Positions 45,701 to 52,663 of a stretch of 64,000 nt of DNA are shown piece by piece. A program made the translations under genes and the position numbers. How positions within the stretch are numbered: the first letter of the stretch is position 1; each line of letters starts with the position of its first letter. Source of the DNA: Harmonia axyridis (Eukaryota > Arthropoda > Insecta > Coleoptera > Coccinellidae); the NCBI RefSeq assembly GCF_914767665.1, contig NC_059501.1:24714501-24778500 (forward strand). The letters run 5' to 3'. The notes under the pieces were generated by a model. That model ran no database searches. It saw only the letters and a list, made by a program, of their open reading frames with translations, and was not told where the DNA came from.

Positions 45701-46701
45701 GTTATTTTACAGCATGACAATGCTCGACTCCATGTTGCGAAAGTGGTCAAGATATACTTGTAAACGATGAAATGAAAGTCCTACCCCACCCGTCTATTCT
45801 CCATACGTTGCTCCCTTGGACTATCACTTGTTTCGATTAATGGCACAAGGCCTCTTTGACCAGCATTTGCGGTCATTTGAAGAAGTAAAAAATTGGATCG
45901 ATTCGTGGAGCGCTCCAAAAGATGATCAGTTTTTACAACGCAGGATTCGTACGCTGCCTGAAAGTTTGGAGAAAGTAGTGGCCAGCGATGGACAATACTT
46001 TGAATCATAAATTTATTACAATTCTGTGAGTGTGTGAACTCCGTTTGTTTGTTGTTTTCTTTCGAGTGTTGCTCATCTAACACTTTTCACCGTACTTATA
46101 AGGGACGAAAGCCCGAAACACGTGTCTACGGTTAGCACGTCTCCTGGGGGCATGTCCAATATATTTTTTTCTTGTATAAAAGTCTTTCACAATAAAGCCT
46201 AGCTTTACGGAAAAAACGGCGGAAGCAGAGGTGAACCCCTTGAACATAAACACATTCATGTCGTTCTTCCATCATGCATAATCAGAACTTTTTTTCAGGT
46301 ATACCGAAATGGCTAAAAAACATTCTGCCATGCTGAGAGACCAGCCAATGTCACCTATGGATACTGCTGTATTCTGGGTCGAACACGTTATAAGACATAA
46401 GGGTGGCGATCACTTGAGGAATTATGGCGTCCACTTATCATGGTTCAAATACTATATGGTTGATGTATGGTTATTGGCGGCCTTGTCTTTTGTTATTATT
46501 GCATTCTTAATCTTTGTTATATCTTGGAAAGGTTTCCAGTTAATAAGCTTGATACTAAACGCAATACTAGACTATACACATCCCAGGCCACCATATATTA
46601 TAAAAAAAAAGGAGGAAATCAGAAGGAGAAAAGTTAAAAGAAGAAAAAGATGCAACGATCAAAAATTAATATTTGTATCAATGCGTGGTGAAGATCTTTA
46701 A
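27983..46701 (+). CDS. UDP-glycosyltransferase, gene 1 (six exons, 550 aa)
   Basis: Joined exons 27983-28214, 32124-32517, 37938-38118, 40762-40984, 41050-41269 and 46299-46701 give 1653 nt with no internal stop. The product is a membrane UGT that would transfer a sugar from a UDP-sugar to small lipophilic acceptors in the ER lumen. Seen: signal peptide 1-16, the presumed catalytic His at 30 in GRSHHIL, FSLGSN and SKWCPQNDILAHP donor-site motifs, the UGT signature at 351-379 (HGGLLSTIEALH to GDQ), one membrane helix near 472-491, and a basic cytosolic tail. N-glycosylation sites are present at NVT and NYT. The usual length is 510-530; the excess is in the tail. Exons 3-5 match gene 2 in length. 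Introns are swollen by transposons. All donor and acceptor dinucleotides are GT and AG. Confidence 0.93.
28195..29075 (+). repeat. Tandem duplication of the exon 1 end and intron start
   Basis: The end of exon 1 and the following about 200 bp (28195-28400) recur at 28720-28935, including CAAGATGGTGTGTAT over the splice site. The next segment 28598-28710 recurs at 28953-29070 (TTGTTACAAGTTTTATATTC and TTCCTACAGATGATATTG). So a unit of about 520 bp was duplicated in tandem. The second exon piece is truncated at its 5' side and cannot serve as a first exon. Confidence 0.8.
29226..29247 (+). repeat. Short CCTAA-type run
   Basis: CCTAACCTAACC followed by TACCTAACCTA. It has the insect telomere unit (TTAGG) on the other strand, but is only about four units and imperfect. 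Confidence 0.6.
29665..30070 (+). pseudogene. Mariner-type transposase relic (DD41D-like)
   Basis: Plus-strand frames read SDEAQITRDSINNFEKSHF (first aspartate), FDVWCGVYYN, then FDFLQNIYL, FQHYEAAFHFEATVTNFL (second aspartate replaced by Tyr) and IGRIGPQNWPARS. The order matches a Tc1/mariner DDE transposase with a long spacing. Frame changes and the lost Asp make it inactive. It lies in intron 1 of UGT gene 1. Confidence 0.75.
30797..31250 (+). repeat. Palindromic repeat element, fuller copy
   Basis: The left part is a long imperfect palindrome, 30828-31019, outermost GTGCATCAAAATTACCG against CGGTAATTTTGATGCAC. The inner 24-bp arms (TTTTCATTTTTGGAGAAAGA...) are perfect, around a 16-nt loop GACACCGAAGGTGGAG. 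The right part (to GACAGGAGGGAAATATTC) is unique sequence shared with the copies at 9.2-9.8 kb. No ORF. It lies in intron 1 of UGT gene 1. Confidence 0.85.
31260..32120. other. Rest of intron 1 of UGT gene 1
   Basis: AT-rich intron. A plus-strand copy of the dispersed repeat lies at about 31680-31790. The ORF at 31836-32105 has no recognised domain and runs into the polypyrimidine tract before exon 2. Confidence 0.45.
32124..32517 (+). CDS. UGT gene 1, exon 2
   Basis: Acceptor TTTTTCAG|CGAGAG and donor CTTGC|GTAAGA (phase 2). Encodes about residues 78-209: EKMFLHMNEDSFF, VKFDVIIIDWFMN and LYFGKLFKAPVIALASHG, the second half of the acceptor domain. The matching exon of gene 2 has REDIFLKMNKGG and KFDVIIMDWFMND. 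Confidence 0.93.
32599..33650. other. Intron 2 of UGT gene 1, left part
   Basis: ACAGGGTGATTCCGGAG at 32599 looks like the end of a CAGGGTG-type element; its other end was not found. The ORF at 33219-33518 has no recognised domain. Otherwise AT-rich DNA. Confidence 0.4.
33680..33711 (+). repeat. TAA microsatellite forming the LINE tail
   Basis: About ten TAA units immediately before AGTTTATTGTGACATAAAC, the complement of the LINE 3' end. Confidence 0.9.
33999..36917 (-). CDS. LINE ORF2: endonuclease and reverse transcriptase, 972 aa
   Basis: The N-terminal 240 residues are an exonuclease-endonuclease-phosphatase domain: IIHNNIRSIDRNFDEF, VLTETF, IVGDINIDLL, SSGSCLDHIF and TDITDHYAI carry the metal and catalytic residues. 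The RT follows: GSPGVDGIRSELLK, YRPICLISNVAKI, HQYGFREGKST, FVDLEKAFDTV, GVPQGTVMGPILFLVYMNGL and the active site SFADDTAI near residue 697, then LGITIDRHLKW. No stop or shift. It would nick target DNA and copy its RNA by target-primed reverse transcription. FADD replaces the commoner YADD. Clade placement (CR1, Jockey or relative) is inferred. Confidence 0.92.
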   Translation of the reverse strand: MDQFLRDFEGETHKAEYIDYVGDLKHYNIESKFKIIHNNIRSIDRNFDEFKLMLRTYTDDFHVIVLTETFMIDNVDLYKIEGYTYMYNYGTFNKNDGVVIYIRNDLMFNGKIISIGEIKAVELDLVFEMKKLKITGIYRSPKGCPKKFNRDLAEYIGTTTSNNSTWDYHLIVGDINIDLLTNNEIVDEYMNVFSFFGYKSYINNVTRPSSGSCLDHIFLRYRQSVVNQNRSFIIRTDITDHYAISLCLNLKEKPREKIIKYKTYIDYQKLKNDLKEIDWHELIKNKDVDSFAELFIDLLKHYTQKHTTKIELSHRKSGRSNWITQGLLKAINRKNYLYKEMMKYPYNTELKQQYTRYRNILHKLIRNAKRDYMNTFVTKYTSATKSLWSYVDNLCGRSKPETEIKSIINNEGQEVTNTEQIVEEFGRYYNEVGKKLADKIPYSLEKKEGEIFYNETFFLFPTSSNEVKEVIQKQKNGGSPGVDGIRSELLKNIQEEIVEPLVLMTNMCFESAKFPRIFKVGVIKPIFKSGEKDKMTNYRPICLISNVAKIVEKLLKIRIVKFLEKNKIISEHQYGFREGKSTEDAIRRMIARIYGWLDGRKTGLCVFVDLEKAFDTVSHKKLLDKLYRNGFRGKSYELLKSYLTDRVQFVKIKDYSSKVRNIECGVPQGTVMGPILFLVYMNGLLQMEKKGEVISFADDTAILYEGNSWQELKSESEKDLFKIKQWFEMNELTMNVKKTKYLPFTSYESGLPNLGPLKVNDCTIIPETDSIKYLGITIDRHLKWNLHIDNLVRKLRCLLSKFRYLKKYLEIERLMQIYNALCQSLIKYGIIAWGGAYECHIKRVEVVQKWLLRVIYGKPHLFPSDELYFLSRAMNPQQLFVSQILTAICSRRIQLTLRQTDCSYETRSKIIHVIPRAEKRIGQRCFTYLAPRIYSMIPKNLKDIRHNKKQQIMIKKWIFEKGRKYIQSIING
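36974..37130 (-). pseudogene. LINE ORF1 C-terminal remnant
   Basis: Minus-strand frame ending at a TAG (36974-36976) encodes a Ser, Gly and Lys-rich tail (FVSGSGSARREQKLV, then KKGKKGG). Its place just upstream of ORF2 suggests the end of ORF1, with the rest lost by 5' truncation. No zinc knuckle is present in what remains. Confidence 0.5.
37260..37935. other. Intron 2 of UGT gene 1, right part
   Basis: The ORF at 37339-37554 (71 aa, containing LFSTGLHSRKCICILPKYF) reads protein-like but no family was recognised. A CAGGGTGTTTTTTCAAC word lies at 37641. A polypyrimidine run leads into exon 3. Confidence 0.35.
37938..38118 (+). CDS. UGT gene 1, exon 3
   Basis: Acceptor TTTTCAG|TAAAAA and donor CCAAAG|GTAAAT, phase 0, 181 nt as in gene 2. 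Encodes about residues 209-269, including TVALVFSNGHYSFEHPRPF and PIGGFHVTKPKK, the linker region before the donor domain. The ATG at 37951 is internal, not a start. Confidence 0.92.
38182..39054. mobile_element. DNA transposon remnant with 24-bp inverted ends
   Basis: GGGGTGACTTGGGAGGGTTG at 38182 is matched inverted at 39031-39054 (CAACCCTCCCTAGTCTCCC) with few mismatches. Similar GTATCAAACCTCC words recur inside (38514-38530, 38836-38870), so the ends are partly duplicated. A short degenerate coding trace occurs at 38600-38720 but no domain can be named. It lies in intron 3 of UGT gene 1. Confidence 0.65.
39225..40465 (-). pseudogene. Mariner-like transposon relic (DD34D type)
   Basis: Four minus-strand frames in order encode the N-terminus (MCDEKQEQRINLKFLIELKK), SIRMIAEAVNANKETIRQIL with VCAKLL, the first aspartate in IITCDKTWIFQYD, MLIVFFDIKGIVMTEWVPEG, and the C-terminus DFFSFPKIKSALKGTRFE. 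At the second catalytic position the frame reads HQANAPAHNAL, so the Asp has become Ala. The ends suggest a weak inverted repeat (CGAGGTCTGGCTATCG on the left), not firmly defined. Inactive. Intron 3 of UGT gene 1. Confidence 0.85.
40762..40984 (+). CDS. UGT gene 1, exon 4
   Basis: Acceptor GTTTTAG|CTATTT and donor CTTG|GTATGT, phase 1, 223 nt as in gene 2. Encodes about residues 270-344: FMDNRSNGIIYFSLGSNMKS and NVLISKWCPQNDIL, the UDP-sugar-binding loops. The next intron is only 65 bp. Confidence 0.93.
41050..41269 (+). CDS. UGT gene 1, exon 5 (signature exon)
   Basis: Acceptor AATTTTAG|CTCATC and donor CCGAA|GTTAGT, phase 2, 220 nt as in gene 2. Encodes the UGT signature (residues 351-379): FISHGGLLSTIEALHYGVP to IPIFGDQ. 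GTTAGT is a weaker donor than the GTAAGT of gene 2; without it the frame would stop two codons later. Confidence 0.92.
41600..42525 (-). pseudogene. RNase-H-bearing LINE fragment with an internal tandem repeat
   Basis: Minus-strand reading gives a worn RNase H domain (WYKDGFETTMENGTGVFG; ILVIERCVEINLARNVIVV), a PDISGIKGNE block corresponding to the usual VPGHSGIEGNE, then ANKVAKKGAKTSFIGPKPFC and the C-terminal LTGHFRLRKHL type segment. The GIEGNE block occurs twice (around 41970-42070 and 42110-42240), a tandem duplication of about 150 bp. LINEs of the I, R1 and LOA type carry such RNase H domains. Intron 5 of UGT gene 1. Confidence 0.75.
42600..43130. other. Intron 5 stretch with dispersed-repeat copies
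   Basis: Two adjoining copies of the dispersed repeat are seen at about 42612-42720 and 42740-42815. The rest is AT-rich without features. Confidence 0.4.
43133..43330. repeat. End of a CAGGGTG-type element
   Basis: TATACAGGGTGTTCCATTTG starts here and is the commonest form of the CAGGGTG terminal word. No matching second end was found; the mariner at 43331 may have interrupted it. Confidence 0.35.
43378..44903. mobile_element. hAT-type element with perfect 8-bp target duplication
   Basis: Ends CAGGGGCGGATCCAGG and CCTGGATCCGCCCCTG are perfect 16-bp inverted repeats. GGTTGTAG directly flanks both sides (43370-43377 and 44904-44911), an exact 8-bp target duplication as made by hAT transposases. 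No hAT transposase is encoded, so the element is non-autonomous. Its interior is largely a mariner relic. Near the ends are G-runs and C-runs (GCCATGGGGGCCATGGCCCC region). Confidence 0.95.
43600..44640 (+). pseudogene. Mariner relic inside the hAT element
   Basis: Begins MDKITKKKYVIFEFSFDKGE, continues with FWIRRFRSGNFYVKDA, a stop, NIDKIKDI, ARWVPHELLQK in another frame, then FGGIGREL, and ends with PPYNPDLAPRDYHILLSM (third aspartate) and RLSQFFANID. Stops and shifts throughout. It is the same family as the relic at 1-450. It either jumped into the hAT element or was captured with it. Confidence 0.85.
45040..46010 (+). pseudogene. Transposase relic of the outer mariner
   Basis: From the ATG at 45040 (MSAKERFIFLLIYEE) frames continue with RRLKNGDFDVEDQHGG, MIQKQGNWVPYELKPRDVER, EGFLHCIVTEKKNWIKYDN (first aspartate GDE changed), and end with MDYHLFRLMAQGLFDQHL and LEKVVASDGQYFES to a stop at 46010. 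It resembles the Mos1-like transposase at 14.3-15.3 kb, more distantly. Several stops and shifts. Dead. Confidence 0.85.
46020..46190. other. Small insertion in the 3' end of the outer mariner
   Basis: Compared with the copy at 16640-16680, where the stop codon and CACAATAAAGCC are close together, about 150 bp are inserted here, including GGGACGAAAGCCCGAAACAC and GTGTCTACGGTTAGCACGTC. It may be a short mobile repeat; its origin is not recognised. Confidence 0.4.
46299..46701 (+). CDS. UGT gene 1, exon 6 (membrane anchor and tail)
   Basis: Acceptor TTTTTTTCAG|GTATAC completes Lys417. Encodes RDQPMSPMDTAVFWVEHVIR and RHKGGDHLRNYG (both conserved), the membrane helix, and a tail of about 58 residues with KKKEEIRRRKVKRRKR, ending RGEDL. 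A run of nine A at 46602-46610 sits within the tail codons; a one-base change there would give another, shorter tail. The stop is at 46699-46701. Confidence 0.9.
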
Positions 46702-46826
46702 GAAGACAAATTATTTTCAAAATGTTTTACATTCGACAATATTCCATTTTTTATCGAATGATGTATGTAGATTATCGTTAATTGCAATGATGACTGTGGA
46801 AATAGAAAAAAAAATACACGAGGAGG

Positions 46827-46832
46827 AATAAA
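46827..46832 (+). terminator. Polyadenylation signal of UGT gene 1
   Basis: AATAAA 126 nt after the stop codon. It is the first canonical hexamer downstream of exon 6. Confidence 0.55.
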
Positions 46833-46839
46833 ACTGACA

Positions 46840-47340
46840 GTGTACATAATATATCCAAGCATTCATTATGTGTACTTATATGTTATTATGACGTCGAAAA
46901 ATCTATAACATGACTGCTTGTGAGGAAAAATTTGAACTGGGAAAAACGGTAACAAAGACAGATTCGTTTCATCACGTCATGATTACTATTTATAAATCAG
47001 CTTAGAGATGTCAGTTGTTTTCAATATAACTCTCCCAAAATCAGCTCCTAATTTTTTTTTTTTTGAGCGCTAGTACACCGAACAAATTGCTGTCATTTTT
47101 ATCATAATGTAGATATTTTTGGAATTTTAAGCCGGGTATGTTCCCAATGATAAGGTTCGACTCACTGATAGCGAAACCGAGAAAAAAATTGTCGAACATC
47201 CTTTGTTTTCCTTTGTAATTTAAAAACTAGATAATAATTATATGGAGATTGAATTTTGTAAACGGAGGGTTTTCCAAAAAGAGTTTTTATTTCGATATTG
47301 AAAAATTGATTATATTGTAGGAGAAATCCATACAATAAAA
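46840..47340. other. Spacer after UGT gene 1
   Basis: AT-rich with homopolymer T runs. Nothing recognised. Confidence 0.45.
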
Positions 47341-47344
47341 TACA

Positions 47345-48075
47345 AATTTCATCAATGATAGAAAACGATATCCGACAAATGCCTGCCACGGCTACGGCTC
47401 CAGCACCATATCCTTTTCATGAAATTTTCCATGATCAATTCGCACTATTGCGGCTGTATGTATGTAACTTCACGAATTGTATCTTTCCAATCTCAAATAG
47501 TTCGTGGAGCCTTATCTTCCAAGTTAAAGTACTCAGTGGCAAGTTATGCTCACCATTTCGAGAAATAACAAGGCCAGGCAACTTTTTTTGCAAAATTGCA
47601 ATTTATTTCTTGTGTGGCAAGTACCGCCGTTCTATTGAAAATGAACATCGTTCACATCAGTATCTTTTCATTCCGGCCATTAATAATTAATCATCAATCA
47701 TTGCCCGGTAGCGCAATTCATTCACCGTAACAGTTGAACCAGCCTCATTTGTGAATGAGTAAGGTCCAATCACTTCATCATCTCAAAAACTGCATCAAAC
47801 TGGGACACATCATAACTTATCCAACAACTCAAATTTTTCAACCAGTTTTACAATTGCCGGACGGAAAAATTCTTCGCGACAACCCAAAAGTGCTTTAGAT
47901 TTGCGAATTTTAACAATTTAATTACGTATATTGATGCGTGTATTTTACCATTTTAAGTAATAGCATAGTTTTTATTTGTCAAATGTCAAATGTTCAAAAG
48001 TGACAGCTACCCAGTTAGCGGGCTTTTCAAAATGAAACATTTACATGTAGAATAACAGTATGAAGCTCCCTGTAA
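47345..48075 (-). pseudogene. DD41D mariner relic, internally deleted
   Basis: Minus-strand reading from about 47900 gives REEFFRPAIVKLVEKFEL (N-terminal domain), then, after a deletion, IGPYSFTNEAGSTVTVNELR and YRAMID, FQQNGGTCHTR (second aspartate changed to Asn), and the C-terminus LENFMKRIWCWSRSRGRHL to about 47352. Same group as 5201-6130. The plus-strand ORF 47355-47690 is its shadow. Confidence 0.75.
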
Positions 48076-48079
48076 AATG

Positions 48080-49440
48080 TATTTTTGTTACTGCTATGCA
48101 TCATTTTTCAAAATATTATTATTATGAACTGATATGCTCTACAAATAAAAATTTCGAAAGGAAATTGAGTTTTTCTGAAGAGAATCATACAAATTTAATT
48201 CGATATATCTTCAACTGATCTCAGTTTTTGCATATTCGTATTTTTTCACTTTCTGATTAAACTTGAAAACTTTTATTTTATTTAACAAATTTTCAAATTG
48301 AGTTGATGAAGCAAAGCTCTTCAATTCAGTAGTTTTGCAAGTAGTTTTTCGTCACAATGTCATCACAGATAGAGTTTTATGAGATTTCAGGTCTAAGTAT
48401 AAAGGAGCACATTCAAGCTCCATGCAAAATTTCAAGATGATCACATTATCAGGAAATTGAAAAAACCAAATTGGAATATATTGGGTGTTTCAGTGATTAG
48501 AGATCAGGTTGAGATTGAGCGTGCATACAAGGTATTCAAAAAAAAAGTGACCCCGTCTCTACGATACGTAGAAAGCTGAAAAAAAATTGGGGTTTGCTAT
48601 ACAAAAAAATTTCGTAACGGCTTCCGTTTTTAAGATGAAAGGCATTGAAGAAAAAAAATTATAAACATTTTTTACGATTTTGCCGAAAGTACTGGTAACA
48701 CTGTATGAAATTTTATACGGATATGTTTTGAAATCTGATACATCCCACGAATTTATTTTTATATCTGATACTCATGGAAGGCGCTAATTAAATAGTATCG
48801 AGTTTAACTTTTTTAAGGTTATATTTATTATTCACAATATCTAGTGAAATCGAACATCATTCAATTTTACAATGAAAAGGTGCTCTCGGTAAAACATACA
48901 ATATTTTGATTTGAAAATTATGAAGTGATAACCGATGCTAGAAAAAGTAATGATAAATAATGATAAATATTAATTCAACATGGAAACACACGAAGAAGAT
49001 TTAAATAAAGACTGAGAACATAAAAAATTCAATCAGAGTTAGTGTTCAAAATATCACAAGTCTATCCTTATTTATGAAGAATCCATTAATTTTATAAACG
49101 GTTGGGGATCATCACTGGAACTAAAGCAAACTCAAGCAGAATATCGAAAATAAATATCTAATTAACTCAGTAATACAGGACCAGGTTGATATTCTGCATG
49201 TAATAGTATATTCTAAAACAAGTTACTGAATGGACTCCTATTCCAACACGAATGCGAAATTCGAACACATGAGTGTTGGAATTGCCTTCTGCATCTCTAT
49301 TTCAGTCAAGGAGTCAAGTTTTGTGAAATATTGTGGAAATTCAATTAAAAATTCTATTAGTGTTACTACTGATCACATATCGTATTAGTGCAGCTACAGA
49401 GTAAAAGCGGGTAAGTTGCCGGATAAAACTGGTAGTTCTG
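48080..49440. other. Spacer with dispersed-repeat copies
   Basis: Copies of the dispersed repeat occur at about 48410-48540, 49000-49060 and 49110-49230. The third contains GCAAACTCAAGCAGAATATC. No ORF with a recognised domain. Confidence 0.4.
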
Positions 49441-49462
49441 TTCGAAACATTTAGCGTAAAAG

Positions 49463-49910
49463 ATGTCGTCGTCGTCATCTGATGCTATGATTGCTCTAGA
49501 TTCAGTAGTTCTCAAACTGGCAAGAACTGAAGTCGATATTCATCCAATAAAACGTTTGAGATTTAGGTATGGTGAATATCATCACTTATTTTTAAAATTA
49601 AAAAATTATGACGAAAAGTCCTTTCAATACACCCGAATGAGCCAGGAAACATTCAAATATATTCTGAATAAGATTGAGCACTGCCTAATTAAAAATTGGT
49701 GAAATTTTCACACAGCCTATATATCCCGAGGAAGGATTTGTGATTACTTTAAGAGGGGTTTTTACTACTTTCTCGTGTTCTGCTAAAACTACTCCTAACG
49801 ATTTCGAAATTTCACCACTTTTCAGGTTGAGTAAAGTAATCTCAAATGTTCCTCAGATTTACCGTCTTTTCTACCACATGCAAGAATTCATAATACGTTT
49901 TAACATCTTT
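49463..49910 (+). pseudogene. PIF/Harbinger transposase N-terminal fragment
   Basis: The 79-codon frame has RFRYGEYHHLFLKLKNYDEK and RMSQETFKYILNKIEH, the conserved N-terminal region of Harbinger transposases. After a stop and a frame change, IYPEEGFVITLRG and FEISPLFRLSKVISNVPQIY follow in the order expected for the family. The DDE catalytic half is missing. No terminal repeats were found. Confidence 0.75.
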
Positions 49911-49919
49911 ATTTTTAAA

Positions 49920-51025
49920 TTTAGAAAAAACGAATTTTGAGCCCTCGACAAAAATTTTTGTTCAATATTTTTGTGTGAAAATTCATTAAAAATGGTTGGT
50001 CGAATTTTTCAAAACAAATAAAAGTGAAAACCTCATATAAATCGATGGCCTTCAGCGTAAAATAATGCGTGCTAATTATTGAAATGATCGCTGAAATAGG
50101 ATAGACCCCTCTCAAGGTAAGTTATATTACAAAATCTATCATAGGATAATAGGTATAACGAAAGGTAATTTATATGGGTTAATGAAAAACCAATAAACTT
50201 TCAGAGGTTGTTGATTCTGATTTAAAATATTTAATTAATGAATCATCACATAACTTATAAATCTATATAATCTGTTATTGATTCATTCAATACCGAAGAA
50301 TTGTTTTCTAGAAGAATATACTGGCCTGGATAATTTGAACATGAATTTGACGAAGTATTTGGGAATGTACGTACTTCTGGTCAGTAATAAATTGAATCAT
50401 TGACCAATTCTTGAACACGACATCTAAATGCTAATATTTCGGTTACTATGGAACTTATGGTTTTTATTCCATATTGCACTCCTTTTCTACACTTCGGCAA
50501 TGAGAGCGTTGACATCCATTTTCACAACAGTCGGCGCAGGTCAACCGGCTTGCAATGTGTTACCGCTAATTCATTATTATAGAATAATTTATAAAGCTTA
50601 CCAGCGCCGGTACGTACCGGCTACCGGGAAGCAGATTACCGGCTTCCACTGTGTTTGTACCCATAGATTAGGTCGCATGTACCCAATATGTACCCATAAA
50701 TATAAATAGTAGCAATTTCAAGCATTTTGCAATGCAATGCTGATAGCATAATCAGAGTTATAACAAATTCAAGATCAATATCGAAAATAAACAAGGAAAC
50801 ACTGACGAGAAGTCATAAAAATTTGGAGCGCTCGTTCGTTAATTCGCTCTTGGAAACCAAATAATATACTGATATACATACTGATGTGGTGTACCAGGGC
50901 GACATTAGCGCATGAATGACGAACGCTGAAAACTTACATGATTCAAAGTTTGTTTTGTTTGAAAAAATGTTAAAAAATATTGCTTATTTATAAATCGGTC
51001 AAATTAAATTTTCACCTACATTCTC
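49920..51025. other. Spacer with a Kpn-like palindromic GC patch
   Basis: AT-rich except for 50520-50690, where CCGG-rich words cluster around the perfect palindrome GCCGGTACGTACCGGC (50606-50621). A dispersed-repeat copy lies at about 50730-50830. No gene recognised; the 93-aa frame at 50428-50709 has no known motif. Confidence 0.4.
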
Positions 51026-51031
51026 AATGAG

Positions 51032-52084
51032 TACACTGAGAGAAGTGTTTATTTGATATTATCGAAAATGCATTATAGTTAATAAATCATTTATTGGATA
51101 TATCGATAAACAAATGAGTATTAGTTTCATGGAAATAAATAATTTATTTGAAATCCCACCAATAATCATCATTTATTATTACACTTCATTTATTTACGCA
51201 TAACTTATATTAATAATGCTGAAGAAATATCCATTTGAAGGAGATAAATATAGTTGAGGTTAATATATCATTGAGTAATAATTAATAAACCTTATTTATA
51301 TGTAATATGTATCCATGCTGAATAAAAAAAATAATTCAATTCAGTAATGGTTAACGTATTTCTTAAATAATTATATTTTGGTTGTTTCTATTATCCGATT
51401 TTTAGGGTCTGAGAAGAATCGTTTGCTAAACTAGATAATTTTTTAGAGTTCATATTGAGGGTATCCGGGTTTGAACCCTAGTCATATTGATCGCATCTGT
51501 TCCCTCTAATAACCACTGTTCTGCCAACATCACTAATAACCGAGCAGGTACAAACGATCTAAACACAAAATTCAGTACATATGTGCTAAGCGGCGTTCAA
51601 TAAGCCCATAGTAACACAAATTTTATGTTCAAAAAGGAAATTCAAATCAAAGGAAAAGTTCAAGGACAGATTCTTCAAGGAGATGCGCTTCTCTTTGAGG
51701 GATGTGTCTTTAGATTTTTCTACATATTGGATCGCTAGAATTATGTAAGTTTGTTGTGTGCATAAATTATTGAATTCTTGTAAGAGTTTATTCATGAATA
51801 GCAAATGTTCGTTAACTACCAGTTGAAAATTTGTTGATAATGAGTTTATGTTATTTGTGGAGGTAACGTGAGTTCATATAAATTATTTAGGTATAACCGA
51901 AATATTTTAAATATTATCAAATACCTTGTGAACAAATATTTTATTCTCTATTAATAAACTGTTTTGAATGCATAATTTAACTATTGATGAATATATCAAA
52001 TATAAATCTGCTGTAATAGTTGTGAATAAATAACCTCCAAATAAGTGCCTTATTAATAAAAAAATATGGATTTCTCTCAGTGTA
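51032..52084. mobile_element. 1.05-kb element with TACACTGAGAGAA ends
   Basis: TACACTGAGAGAA at 51032 and TTCTCTCAGTGTA at 52072-52084 are perfect 13-bp inverted ends. The interior is AT-rich and non-coding, with many AATAAAT-like words. No target duplication is clear. It is probably a non-autonomous DNA transposon sitting about 350 bp before UGT gene 2. Confidence 0.65.
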
Positions 52085-52373
52085 GATCATATGATAACGG
52101 ACAAGTGTTTTGAAATTGATCATTGATAAAAGTTCGAAAACCTCTCGATATCCAGCAACCTCTTACGCTTGAGAAACACTAAGAATATATTAAGATTTTG
52201 CACTTTGAAACCTCACACACCATGTTGAGAAATTATATTTTCCAGGTAAGATCAAAAATAACTGAATCACACCGATAAGAAATTTCCTAATTGTGTAACT
52301 GTAATATTACGTTGGAGAAGTAGATATTTATGATAACAGACGACAAAAACAGTCGTGGGTATGTAGGTGTATG

Positions 52374-52381
52374 TATAAAAA
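52374..52381 (+). promoter_or_regulatory. TATA box of UGT gene 2
   Basis: TATAAAAA lies 61 nt before the ATG, which would place the transcription start about 30 nt further on and give a short leader. No initiator motif is clear-cut. Confidence 0.55.
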
Positions 52382-52434
52382 CATCAGACTTATCCGGTGA
52401 CAATCTATAAACGAGCACACCAAAGTGAACGGGA

Positions 52435-52663
52435 ATGAAGTTTCTTCTTTTGTCCTTACTTTTTTTGAACGTTACTCTTGGAGCTAATATATTAGGAATA
52501 TGGTTCCATGCTGGAAAAAGTCACCACATTTTAGGCGAAATTCTTCTGAAAGAACTGGCTAGAAGGGGGCATAACATAACAATGGCGAGTCCATTTCCTC
52601 TAGAAGCACCATTTCCAAACTACACGGATATCTATTTGAATGGAATTAAAGAAGATCAGAAGT
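52435..52663 (+). CDS. UGT gene 2, exon 1
   Basis: Encodes MKFLLLSLLFLNVTLG (signal peptide), then ANILGIWFHAGKSHHILGEI and RRGHNITMASPF. Donor AGAAGT|GTAAGT, phase 1. NIT and NYT are likely glycosylation sites. Intron 1 is 331 bp. Confidence 0.94.

Larger units (their letters stand above)
43331..46242 (+). mobile_element. Mariner relic carrying a nested hAT element
   Basis: The left end TTAGGTGTACTACTTTTCTC, followed by CCGCCGTTTT and preceded by TA (43329-43330), matches inverted the right end near 46213-46242 (AAAACGGCGGAAGCAGAGG). The 5' leader is split at 43377/44904 by the hAT element. The transposase relic is at 45040-46010. The same family appears at 16258-16710. The right end lies only about 56 bp before exon 6 of UGT gene 1. 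Confidence 0.8.

Noticed and set aside
47355..47690. Plus-strand 111-aa ORF
   Set aside because: The minus strand of the same bases encodes the C-terminal half of a DD41D mariner transposase, so this is its shadow.
51440..51500. tRNA-like T-arm (GGGTTTGAACCC)
   Set aside because: No matching acceptor stem, D-arm or anticodon arm can be folded upstream; a chance match inside an AT-rich mobile element.
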